15,035 bases of DNA from Candidatus Colimorpha onthohippi (GTDB lineage: Bacteria; Bacteroidota; Bacteroidia; Bacteroidales; P3). The translations under genes were made by a program, and so were the position numbers. The stretch is taken from assembly GCA_018064565.1 (NCBI GenBank), contig JAGHVA010000190.1, positions 1 to 15,035 of the forward strand. Reading direction: 5' to 3'. The notes beneath the pieces are model-generated. The model ran no database searches. It had not been told where the DNA came from and worked only from the letters and a program-made list of their open reading frames with translations. This document shows positions 6,515-13,672 of the stretch, in pieces. Numbering within the stretch: the first letter of the stretch is position 1; each line of letters begins with the position of its first letter.

Positions 6515-9328
6515 ATGGATGCTTTTTTGTCAGAGGTAGCGTGCCAGATTATGCGGGAACATCCAGATGATATGGATAAGGTTGCGGTAATTTTTAACAA
6601 CCGTCGCCCAGGATTGTTTTTGAATAAGCAATTGGTGGCACTCAAAGACACTCCGTTTTTCTTGCCGCACATGTTGGGGATGGACGATTTAGTGGCTACA
6701 TTGAGTCAAATGCAAATCGTGTCGCCTGAATTTTTGTTGATTGAGTTATACAAAATTCATAGGGAGCTGTCTCAAGGCTCTGGTGATACGCCAGAGTCGT
6801 TCGAGGATTTTGTGCCATTGGGTGATATGATGATAGGCGATTTCTCTCAATTGGATTTGTATTGTGTAGATGCTAAGCAGTTGTTTGGAAACCTATATGA
6901 CCTCAAAGAAATTGGAGAATGGAACCTTAGTCAAGAGCCACTGTCAGATTTCCAAAAACGTTATTTGATGTTTTACAAGTCGCTCGGAAGTTATTACGAG
7001 CGTGTCCGGCAGTCTTTGCGTCAGCAGCAGCTTGCTTACAGTGGCATGGCTTATCGGTACGTTGCTGAAAATATTGATAACCTAATAGAACAATTGCCAT
7101 ATAGTTATGTTTATTTCGTTGGATTCAATGCATTATCTAAGAGCGAAAAAGTAATTGTTAAGGCATTTATACAGCGTCAGTGTGGAACGTTGATTACCGA
7201 TGGTGATGCGTATTATGTGAACGATGTTACTCAAGAAGCTGGCTATTTTTTGCGTCGTCAGCATGATTTAGTTCCTGAGCGAAGTGTGTATGATAATCAT
7301 TTTGCTATGGAGACAAAACGCATCACTATTGTCAGTTGTCCAGAAAATGTGATGCAAACTAAATATACAGGAAAACTTTTGTCGGAGTTGGTTCAGAATG
7401 GCAGTGTGCGCGATGCCGCAATGGAGCAGACGGCTGTGGTCTTAGCCGATGAGAAGTTGTTGGTTCCAATGCTCAACGCATTGCCAGACGGTTTGCAGTC
7501 GGTCAATGTTACGATGGGGTATCCGTTCACCAACACTGCAGTTTATGCTTTGTCGCAACAGTTGATAGATTTGCATGCCTCATGTAAATCTGGTCGGTTT
7601 TATCATAAATGTCTAATTAGTGTCTTGGGTCATCCATATATTGGTAAGTTGTTGGGTAGGGATGGATTGCAGCAGATAATCCAAAACAAACTGGCGGTTA
7701 GGAATAGTGTGTATCTTGATTGGAATCAGATAGCTGTGCTGTTGGGTGAATTGGACGCAGATGCTTCCAAAGTTGAGTTCCTATTTGCATCGGATGCAGC
7801 TTCACCTAAATGTTTTCTATTGTTGTGCGAGCGGTGTGCACAATCTCTTTATGATTCGGACTCAGTAGGTCAAAATGTGAAGGAGCAGCAGGCTTTGGCA
7901 TGTTGGATGGAAATTATACGCTATTTTCAGGAGCAGTTGGCGCAAGCAGAATTCATCGATTCGCTACGCGTGTTTCAAAAAATTTACAATCGTATCGCAC
8001 AACGGCATCATATTGCTTTTTATGGCGAACCTGTGTCGGGATTGCAGTTATTGGGCATGCTTGAAACACGCAATCTGGACTTCAAGCGGGTTATCCTCCT
8101 TGGAGTTAATGAAGGAGTGCTGCCTTCGGGTCGTACACCGAACACACTAATCCCGTTTAGTCTTAAAACGCATTTCGGAATGCCGACGTATAGAGAACAT
8201 GATGCTGTGTATGCTAACCATTTTTATAGTTTGTTGCAGCGTTCCGAAGAGGTTTATATGGTGTATAACACAGATACTGAGGGTGCAGGCAAGGGTGAAC
8301 CGAGCCGTTTTATCCTTCAGGTGCGCAATGAATTGTCTCAAAGATGCCCGAATATCCAGATAGAGGAGGTTGTGGTAAGTATGAACGACAGTGGGGGTGT
8401 TGTTGCTCAATCGGATGGTGCTATAAACGATGCGGTAGCTACGAGACTATGGGACATCGCATCAAATAAAGGCTTCTCACCATCTGCGTTGAACACATAC
8501 AGATCTTGCCCCATCAAGTATTATTATGATCACGTGCTTTCTTTGGTCGATCCAAATGTAGTTGATGAGGAGGTTGATAATGCAGGTATGGGTACAATCA
8601 CGCATGAATTGCTATGTGAGATATATAATGAGGGCGCAGATGTTGCTTGTTTGACCAAAGCAAAGGGTACACTTCAGACAAGATTGAACGATCTGTTCAA
8701 GAAGCATTATTCGACGGATGTACTATTGATTGGTAAGAACAGGTTGATGACAGACATCGCACAACGTCAAATAACTGATTTTCTGGACAACGAAATACAG
8801 TTGATCAAAGAGGGACATACACTTGAGATTGTTGGCAGGGAGTTGAAGTTAGAATATGTTATGAATATTGAAATCGACGGAGATGTGCGCAATATTAAAT
8901 TTATTGGTACCGCAGATCGGATTGACAGACTTGATGGTATATTGCGTGTGGTGGATTATAAAACTGGATCAGTGCAAGATGATGACGTAGTTGTAAAGGA
9001 TGGCACTGTGCCAGATAAATGGTTTCAAATCATGTTCTATGCCTGGCTATATAAGCGCAAATATGGTGTAAAAGAACCTTTCAATGCTTGTTTGGCTGTG
9101 TTGAGGTCAAAGTCAAACCCATATAAGTATGCAGAAGATCGTCGTAGCGACAGCCGTAATGTGGGTATGCTATCAATATCAGACGAGATGTTTGATGATT
9201 TTGAGAATCTTGTAGTTGGTATCGTTAGCAGCATGCTTTCTGCAGAAACTAAACGGTTCTGCTATCCTGAGCGCAAGTGTGATGTATGCAAATATTGCAA
9301 TATGAGTGCTTTCTGTAAGGTAGAGTGA
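6515..9328 (+). CDS. AddB-like PD-(D/E)XK nuclease with iron-sulfur cluster
   Basis: This 937-residue protein resembles AddB, the subunit of AddAB that pairs a degenerate superfamily I helicase core with a RecB-family nuclease for double-strand break processing. The N-terminal VIFNNRRPGLF at about 25-35 replaces the ATP-binding loop, as in Bacteroidota homologues, so this subunit probably does not hydrolyse ATP. A helicase-like block (LLGMLETRNLDFKRVILLGV) lies near 510-535. The nuclease domain begins at about 655. H697 (GTITHELL), D801 (GTADRID), D814 and K816 (DYKTG) and the QIMFYAWLY block supply the catalytic set. C665 with C925-x2-C928-x5-C934 matches the AddB iron-sulfur spacing, with an extra C922. 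The ATG is 58 bp after the nucleotidyltransferase gene with no terminator seen between them. An AGGAGG at 6487-6492 is too far (22 nt) to be a usual ribosome site. The AddA-type helicase partner is not in the window. Confidence 0.88.
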   Translation: MDAFLSEVACQIMREHPDDMDKVAVIFNNRRPGLFLNKQLVALKDTPFFLPHMLGMDDLVATLSQMQIVSPEFLLIELYKIHRELSQGSGDTPESFEDFVPLGDMMIGDFSQLDLYCVDAKQLFGNLYDLKEIGEWNLSQEPLSDFQKRYLMFYKSLGSYYERVRQSLRQQQLAYSGMAYRYVAENIDNLIEQLPYSYVYFVGFNALSKSEKVIVKAFIQRQCGTLITDGDAYYVNDVTQEAGYFLRRQHDLVPERSVYDNHFAMETKRITIVSCPENVMQTKYTGKLLSELVQNGSVRDAAMEQTAVVLADEKLLVPMLNALPDGLQSVNVTMGYPFTNTAVYALSQQLIDLHASCKSGRFYHKCLISVLGHPYIGKLLGRDGLQQIIQNKLAVRNSVYLDWNQIAVLLGELDADASKVEFLFASDAASPKCFLLLCERCAQSLYDSDSVGQNVKEQQALACWMEIIRYFQEQLAQAEFIDSLRVFQKIYNRIAQRHHIAFYGEPVSGLQLLGMLETRNLDFKRVILLGVNEGVLPSGRTPNTLIPFSLKTHFGMPTYREHDAVYANHFYSLLQRSEEVYMVYNTDTEGAGKGEPSRFILQVRNELSQRCPNIQIEEVVVSMNDSGGVVAQSDGAINDAVATRLWDIASNKGFSPSALNTYRSCPIKYYYDHVLSLVDPNVVDEEVDNAGMGTITHELLCEIYNEGADVACLTKAKGTLQTRLNDLFKKHYSTDVLLIGKNRLMTDIAQRQITDFLDNEIQLIKEGHTLEIVGRELKLEYVMNIEIDGDVRNIKFIGTADRIDRLDGILRVVDYKTGSVQDDDVVVKDGTVPDKWFQIMFYAWLYKRKYGVKEPFNACLAVLRSKSNPYKYAEDRRSDSRNVGMLSISDEMFDDFENLVVGIVSSMLSAETKRFCYPERKCDVCKYCNMSAFCKVE

Positions 9329-9494
9329 GTGGCTGTAGTCAGTGGGAGTAGATCACCTGTTATTTTATCTTTTTTGGTATCACTCATTGCTTCTATACAA
9401 CAAGAATGAGGGTATGTATAACCCCATCTAAGACGTAGGAGAGAGCCGACGGTAAAAAAATATGGTTTTATTCAATAATAAACGTGAAAATGTG

Positions 9495-9502
9495 TATATT
9501 TG
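9495..9502 (+). promoter_or_regulatory. Bacteroidales -7 promoter box for the OmpA/TPR lipoprotein gene
   Basis: TATATTTG matches TAnnTTTG exactly and is followed by the GCAAAT often seen next to such boxes. It lies about 140 bp before the ATG at 9643, so the predicted transcript has an unusually long leader of roughly 130 nt. No clear -33 TTTG element is visible in the AT-rich stretch upstream. Confidence 0.6.
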
Positions 9503-9540
9503 CAAATTCAATGTGTAGTGTGTGTTTGTGGATTGAGTGT

Positions 9541-9562
9541 AACTTATCTTGTATGATAAGTT
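9541..9562 (+). other. Perfect 8-bp hairpin in the lipoprotein gene leader
   Basis: aacttatc (9541-9548) pairs perfectly with gataagtt (9555-9562) around a 6-nt loop. It falls inside the predicted 5' untranslated region, about 80 nt before the start codon. No U run follows. It may be an RNA element or, because the repeat is symmetric in DNA, a protein-binding site. Confidence 0.5.
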
Positions 9563-9596
9563 GTTGTTATTTAGCAAAATAATAATTGTCGTAATA

Positions 9597-9622
9597 GCAA
9601 GTTGTGTGGTATAATGACTTGC
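9597..9622 (+). other. 6-bp hairpin close to the lipoprotein start codon
   Basis: gcaagt (9597-9602) pairs with acttgc (9617-9622) around a 14-nt loop, ending 20 nt before the ATG. The AT-rich stretch that follows up to the start would remain single-stranded, as is usual at Bacteroidota starts. The stem is short and could be chance. Confidence 0.35.
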
Positions 9623-9642
9623 AAAAAATGTAGTTAATTTTT

Positions 9643-11478
9643 ATGAAAAGGTCACTTTTTTTAGTCTTGTTGGCTGCGGTAATGTTCACAGGTTGTTGTG
9701 GATTGTCGTATATGAAGTGTCATCAAGATGAGGTTAGGTATCAGGCTACACCGAATCCCGTTGAAACCAGAGACAATAAGGTCGTGGTTAAGTTTGTGGG
9801 TCAGTATCCTAAAAAGTATTTTGCAAAAGGAGTGGCTATGTATATTCAGCCGGTATTTACGTGGGATAGCGGTTCAATTGTTCTTGAACCGATGACTGTC
9901 AAGGGTGAGGATGTTTCGGGTAACGCACCTACCATCAATTATGCTTCGGGTGGTCGTTTTACATATACCGACCAGTTTGATTTTCGTCCTGGCATGGAGA
10001 CTGGGAAGGTGACATTAGTACCTATCGGCTATAAGGCAGACGCTATCGATGATGTCTCTCGTTTTGCTGACGATATTATTGACTTGGACAATGGTAAGAG
10101 TTTTGACGAGGTCTTAATTTCTGATGGTGTTAACAATACATCTCAATGGATTGATATTCACGGAACTCTTGGCATTGCGCCGATTAACTATAACAAAACA
10201 GAGGGGGTTGTAGATGCTGCGGATATTTATTTCCCCAATGGACAGTGGGTTTTGAATTGGAATTTTCCAATGAATATCAAGTACAATGCTTTGGAATCGT
10301 TTAAGGATTTGAAGCGGGTCATGCTCGAAAAGGGGTTACCGAAACAAATCAATGTAACGGGTTGGGCTTCGCCTGAGGGTGAAGAACGTCTTAATGCAGG
10401 TGTGTCTAAAGGTCGTGCGGATGTCGCGACTGATCAAATTAAATTATTGCTCGACGATGTGTTGACTATCATGGCTCGTCGTGCCAAAGTTAAAGAGCAG
10501 GATATCCCATATTACAAGTACAATCAGATGAAGCAGGTTATCCTTACCACGCGGGCAGCTGGTGAGGATTGGGTGCATTTTACCATCATGGTTGAAGAGT
10601 CGGATATATATGAGAAAGACGCAGTAATCAATGTCGTGCAAACTCAGCAGAATTTGATGAAGCGCGAGCAGATGCTTCGCAATATGGCGCAGACTTATCC
10701 TCAACTGAATGAGGAAATCTTTCCAAGTATCCGCCGAGCCCAAATAGCCCTTTATTATTCAGAAGCACGCAAAAGTGATCCAGAGTTGCTTAAGCAAGCG
10801 CAAATTGATTTGAGCCGTCTCTCTTACGATGAGTTGATGTATGTTGCCTATATCAATTATAATTACGAGACCAAGATGAAGTATTACAAGTGGGCAACCG
10901 AGCATTTCCCTGAAGAGTGGTCTGCTTGGAACAATGCAGGTGCTGTTGCTTTTTACCTTGACGACTTAGCAGAGTCAGAGCGTTATCTCAACGTTGCTCG
11001 AGAATTGAATGCTCACAATCCAGATGTGCTCAATAATTTGGGTCTCTTGTATATGGGTAAGCAAGATTATCAGTTGGCAAAACATTATTTTGATGAGGCC
11101 ATCAGCGAGGGTAGTACCGATGCAGAGAACAATCTGTTAATTCTTGATCTTAAGCGTGGCAATTATGAGGATGCGATTAAAGAGCTCAAAAAGAAACCTT
11201 GCAGTTTCAATTTAGCGTATGTTCAAATGGCAAACAACGAGACTAATGCGGCAATTCGCACGTTGGATTGCTGTATGGATCAGACTGCGGAAGTCAATTA
11301 TTTAAGGGCTATTTGTTATGCCCGTTTGGGAGACAAAGCCAATACTTTGAAAAATCTCAAAGCATCAGTCGATCAAGAGTATGATTACAAAATGAAAGCT
11401 GTTGTTGATGTGGAGTTTCGGGCTTGGTGGGATGACGTTGAGTTCAAAGAAATCGTTAAGTGCTATAGCGTAGAGTAG
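9643..11478 (+). CDS. Predicted lipoprotein with OmpA-like segment and TPRs
   Basis: I do not recognise a characterised protein here. The 611 residues begin with a lipoprotein signal (MKRSLFLVLLAAVMFTGC, lipobox FTGC, Cys18), so it should be anchored in an envelope membrane. Residues about 40-195 are beta-rich, with many Thr, Val and Asp residues. Residues about 200-320 look OmpA-like: LNWNFPMNIKYN, then INVTGWASPEGEERLNAGVSKGRADV at 236-261. The usual TD of the peptidoglycan-binding loop is replaced by AS (in ASPEG), so diaminopimelate binding is doubtful, although the RA is kept. From about 365 to the end the protein is helical with TPR-like repeats, the clearest at about 425-490 (AWNNAGAVAFYLDDLAESER, then VLNNLGLLYMGKQDYQLAKH). 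The role may be envelope scaffolding or assembly, which is inference only. It has its own promoter and a long leader. pssA follows 78 bp after its stop. Confidence 0.85.
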   Translation: MKRSLFLVLLAAVMFTGCCGLSYMKCHQDEVRYQATPNPVETRDNKVVVKFVGQYPKKYFAKGVAMYIQPVFTWDSGSIVLEPMTVKGEDVSGNAPTINYASGGRFTYTDQFDFRPGMETGKVTLVPIGYKADAIDDVSRFADDIIDLDNGKSFDEVLISDGVNNTSQWIDIHGTLGIAPINYNKTEGVVDAADIYFPNGQWVLNWNFPMNIKYNALESFKDLKRVMLEKGLPKQINVTGWASPEGEERLNAGVSKGRADVATDQIKLLLDDVLTIMARRAKVKEQDIPYYKYNQMKQVILTTRAAGEDWVHFTIMVEESDIYEKDAVINVVQTQQNLMKREQMLRNMAQTYPQLNEEIFPSIRRAQIALYYSEARKSDPELLKQAQIDLSRLSYDELMYVAYINYNYETKMKYYKWATEHFPEEWSAWNNAGAVAFYLDDLAESERYLNVARELNAHNPDVLNNLGLLYMGKQDYQLAKHYFDEAISEGSTDAENNLLILDLKRGNYEDAIKELKKKPCSFNLAYVQMANNETNAAIRTLDCCMDQTAEVNYLRAICYARLGDKANTLKNLKASVDQEYDYKMKAVVDVEFRAWWDDVEFKEIVKCYSVE

Positions 11479-11502
11479 TTCTTAGACGTAGGTCTATTGT
11501 TA

Positions 11503-11540
11503 GGACGGCTATATGGCTTATTCAGGCCGTATGGCCGTTC
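11503..11540 (+). promoter_or_regulatory. Strong 15-bp RNA hairpin just upstream of pssA
   Basis: Bases 11503-11517 pair continuously with 11526-11540 around an 8-nt loop. Twelve pairs are Watson-Crick and three are G-U wobbles, which only work in the + strand RNA and would be A-C mismatches in the opposite transcript. It lies between the lipoprotein stop (11478) and the pssA ATG (11557). No U run follows, so it is not a standard terminator. It may tune read-through, RNA processing or translation of pssA. A small stem (tagac 11483-11487 with gtcta 11492-11496) stands directly before it. Confidence 0.65.
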
Positions 11541-11556
11541 ACTTATTGGTCTAAAA

Positions 11557-12270
11557 ATGAAAAAACAAGTTCCAAATATTATTACATTGTGTAATCTTCT
11601 TTGTGGTATTTTGTCCACACTTTTTGCGATTAAAGGACGGTTAGATATTGCTGCAGCACTCATATTGCTGGGTATAGTGTTCGATTTTTTTGATGGATTT
11701 GCGGCAAGACTTCTTCAGGTATCATCAAGTATAGGCAAAGAACTTGATTCTTTGGCAGATTTGGTTACTTCTGGTGTGGCTCCTGGTTTTATATTGTGGT
11801 ATTTGTTGACTGATTTCGGTTGGGGATGCTGGGCATATATTGCATTGATTATCCCATTGTTTGCTGCTTTCAGGCTGGCTAAGTTTAATGTTGACACAAG
11901 ACAGACGTATGCTTTTTTGGGTCTTCCTGTACCAGCTAATGCTGTTGTATGGGCCTCGGTGGGTGCCTGCTATGCCAATCCATCGCTATTGCGCTTTGCT
12001 TTGCTATCTATGGAGCATGTACCGCAAACGGTTTATAGTCAGCCAGGTTTAGTTATCTTAGTAATTGTGGCTATTGTAGGATCATTACTTATGGTGAGTG
12101 AGGTGCCTATGTTTGCGTTGAAATTCAAAAATTTCTCATGGCAGGATAATAAAATGCGTTTTCTTTTTTTGGGAGTCGATGTTATCTTTTTGGTCTTAAT
12201 GGGCATCTGGGCATTACCTGTCATCATTGTTTGGTATATTATATTGTCGTTTATAATTTCTGTGAAATGA
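11557..12270 (+). CDS. pssA: CDP-diacylglycerol--serine O-phosphatidyltransferase
   Basis: PssA makes phosphatidylserine from CDP-diacylglycerol and L-serine in the inner membrane, the first committed step to phosphatidylethanolamine. The 237-residue protein carries the full CDP-alcohol phosphotransferase signature at residues 43-68: D43-x2-D46-G47-x2-A50-R51-x8-G60-x3-D64-x3-D68, with no key residue missing. The rest is mainly hydrophobic, with about six or seven membrane segments, and the N-terminal PNIITLCNLLCGILS stretch is typical of type II (Gram-positive and Bacteroidota style) synthases. An upstream frame is open to an ATG at 11497, but the added 20 residues run through the hairpin and have no family similarity that I recognise, so the ATG at 11557 is preferred. 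psd, the decarboxylase for the next step, is not adjacent. The stop codon overlaps the queA start. Confidence 0.93.
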   Translation: MKKQVPNIITLCNLLCGILSTLFAIKGRLDIAAALILLGIVFDFFDGFAARLLQVSSSIGKELDSLADLVTSGVAPGFILWYLLTDFGWGCWAYIALIIPLFAAFRLAKFNVDTRQTYAFLGLPVPANAVVWASVGACYANPSLLRFALLSMEHVPQTVYSQPGLVILVIVAIVGSLLMVSEVPMFALKFKNFSWQDNKMRFLFLGVDVIFLVLMGIWALPVIIVWYIILSFIISVK

Positions 12271-13481
12271 GAAGTGACATTGAACAAATAGATATTAACG
12301 AGTATGATTATCCATTGCCCAATAGCCGCATTGCCAAATATCCGTTGTCTCAACGCGATCAGTCTAAACTATTACACTATTGTCGTGGATCTATCTCTGA
12401 AGGTCATTTTTACGACCTTCCGTCAATGATTAGGCAAGGCAGTTTGTTGTTATTCAACAACACCAAAGTTATCCATGCGCGTCTCCTTTTTCACAAACCC
12501 ACTGGTGCCACTATCGAGGTGTTTTGTTTGGAACCATGGCAGACGGTGGCTCCTGAGTCGTTTGCTCAGCGTGAGCACACCACTTGGTTGTGTCTAATCG
12601 GAAATAATAAGAAGTGGAAAGACGATTCGCTGCAGTTAAATATCTCTGTGTCAAACAAAGATGTCCAACTTACGGCAACGCGGTGTGAGCCCGTAGGTGA
12701 GAGTTGGGTGGTTCGTTTTGACTGGACAGGTGGTGTTAGTTTTGCTGAGGTTGTTGAAGCTGCTGGTGTTATTCCGTTGCCGCCGTACTTACATCGTGAG
12801 GCTGATCAGGATGATAATGAGCGTTATCAGACGGTCTATGCGAAGCATGAGGGTTCTGTTGCGGCTCCTACAGCAGGTCTTCATTTTACACCGCAAGTGC
12901 TCGACCAACTTGCCAGCAATCACGTGGATACGGAATTTATTACGCTTCAGGTGGGCGCAGGAACGTTCAAACCGGTTGCTACGCAGCATATTGGTGACCA
13001 TACCATGCATGTGGAACATGTCCAGATATCGCAGCACAATATTCAGCAAGTGTTGTCTCACATCGGGTCGGATATTATACCTGTGGGGACTACCACGGTA
13101 CGGACGCTCGAATCGGTCTATTGGTTTGGTGTCCAATTGGAGCGAAATTCTCGGTTGGATGCTATGAGAATTTGCCAGTGGGATTGTTATGACCTTGAGC
13201 CATGGGCAATCCCTGTCCAGCAATCGTATTCAAATGTTTTGAATTGGATGCGTTTCAATGGCAAGGAGTGGTTTGATGGAGCTACTCAGTTGCTAATCGC
13301 ACCAGGTTATCACTATCGGGTTGTAACCAAGTTAATTACTAATTTTCATCAGCCTAAAAGCACCTTGTTGCTTCTGGTTTCAGCCATGATTGGCAACCGC
13401 TGGAAGGATTGTTACCAATATGCTCTTGACCATGATTTCAGGTTTTTGAGTTATGGCGACAGTTGTTTCTTTGAACCTTGA
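12267..13481 (+). CDS. queA: S-adenosylmethionine:tRNA ribosyltransferase-isomerase
   Basis: QueA transfers and isomerises the ribosyl part of S-adenosylmethionine onto preQ1 at the wobble base of certain tRNAs, giving epoxyqueuosine. Visible family blocks are RIAKYPLSQRDQSKLL at 21-36, LLFNNTKVIHARL at 61-73, VAAPTAGLHFT at about 198-208, LQVGAGTFKPV, TTTVRTLES, TNFHQPKSTLLLLVSAMIG and the C-terminal FRFLSYGDS. The 404 residues exceed the roughly 350 of the E. coli enzyme. The extra length sits mostly around residues 95-125 and in a region after TTTVRTLES (about 275-330), which I recall as usual in Bacteroidota. The start ATG at 12267 overlaps the pssA stop in ATGA, suggesting translational coupling. 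A longer reading from 12231 lies inside pssA and is less likely. Transcription probably ends at the shared terminator at 13596. Confidence 0.95.
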   Translation: MRSDIEQIDINEYDYPLPNSRIAKYPLSQRDQSKLLHYCRGSISEGHFYDLPSMIRQGSLLLFNNTKVIHARLLFHKPTGATIEVFCLEPWQTVAPESFAQREHTTWLCLIGNNKKWKDDSLQLNISVSNKDVQLTATRCEPVGESWVVRFDWTGGVSFAEVVEAAGVIPLPPYLHREADQDDNERYQTVYAKHEGSVAAPTAGLHFTPQVLDQLASNHVDTEFITLQVGAGTFKPVATQHIGDHTMHVEHVQISQHNIQQVLSHIGSDIIPVGTTTVRTLESVYWFGVQLERNSRLDAMRICQWDCYDLEPWAIPVQQSYSNVLNWMRFNGKEWFDGATQLLIAPGYHYRVVTKLITNFHQPKSTLLLLVSAMIGNRWKDCYQYALDHDFRFLSYGDSCFFEP

Positions 13482-13595
13482 GTAGTATTGTCGGTTGATA
13501 CTTGTAGGCTGCGGGTATTCTGGAAATCATTAGGGTCGGCTAAAGAAAGCGACTGTCGTGAAACTATTATTGTTTAGCAGATACCAATAACACAT

Positions 13596-13635
13596 AAAAA
13601 AGTCCCTATAGTTTCAATATAGGGACTTTTTTTTT
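13596..13635. terminator. Bidirectional intrinsic terminator between queA and gdhA
   Basis: A perfect 15-bp inverted repeat (13596-13610 with 13618-13632, 7-nt loop) has a G/C-containing core, agtccctata, flanked by six A on the left and nine T on the right (13627-13635). It therefore provides a stem plus U run in both directions and should end both the + strand queA transcript and the - strand gdhA transcript. The convergent layout supports this. Confidence 0.93.
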
Positions 13636-13672
13636 GTGGCTGATCTTCTGCCACGGTATGTGTTAGGTTAGA

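Larger units (their letters stand above)
9329..9642 (+). other. Gene-free leader region with promoter and two hairpins
   Basis: This 314-bp stretch holds no convincing reading frame on either strand. The first half, to about 9480, shows only a weak possible stem (ctcatt 9383-9388 with aatgag 9405-9410) and no clear terminator for the nuclease gene. The second half contains a -7 box at 9495-9502 and two perfect inverted repeats before the lipoprotein gene, described separately. Confidence 0.7.

Noticed and set aside
9383..9410. Possible terminator after the nuclease gene (ctcatt / aatgag)
   Set aside because: The stem is only 6 bp with a 16-nt loop and no T run follows, so it does not support a terminator call.
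12697..13223. Long overlapping frames on both strands inside queA (156 and 144 codons)
   Set aside because: They are Arg/Leu-rich shadow frames inside a gene with clear family motifs and have no plausible start context or domain.
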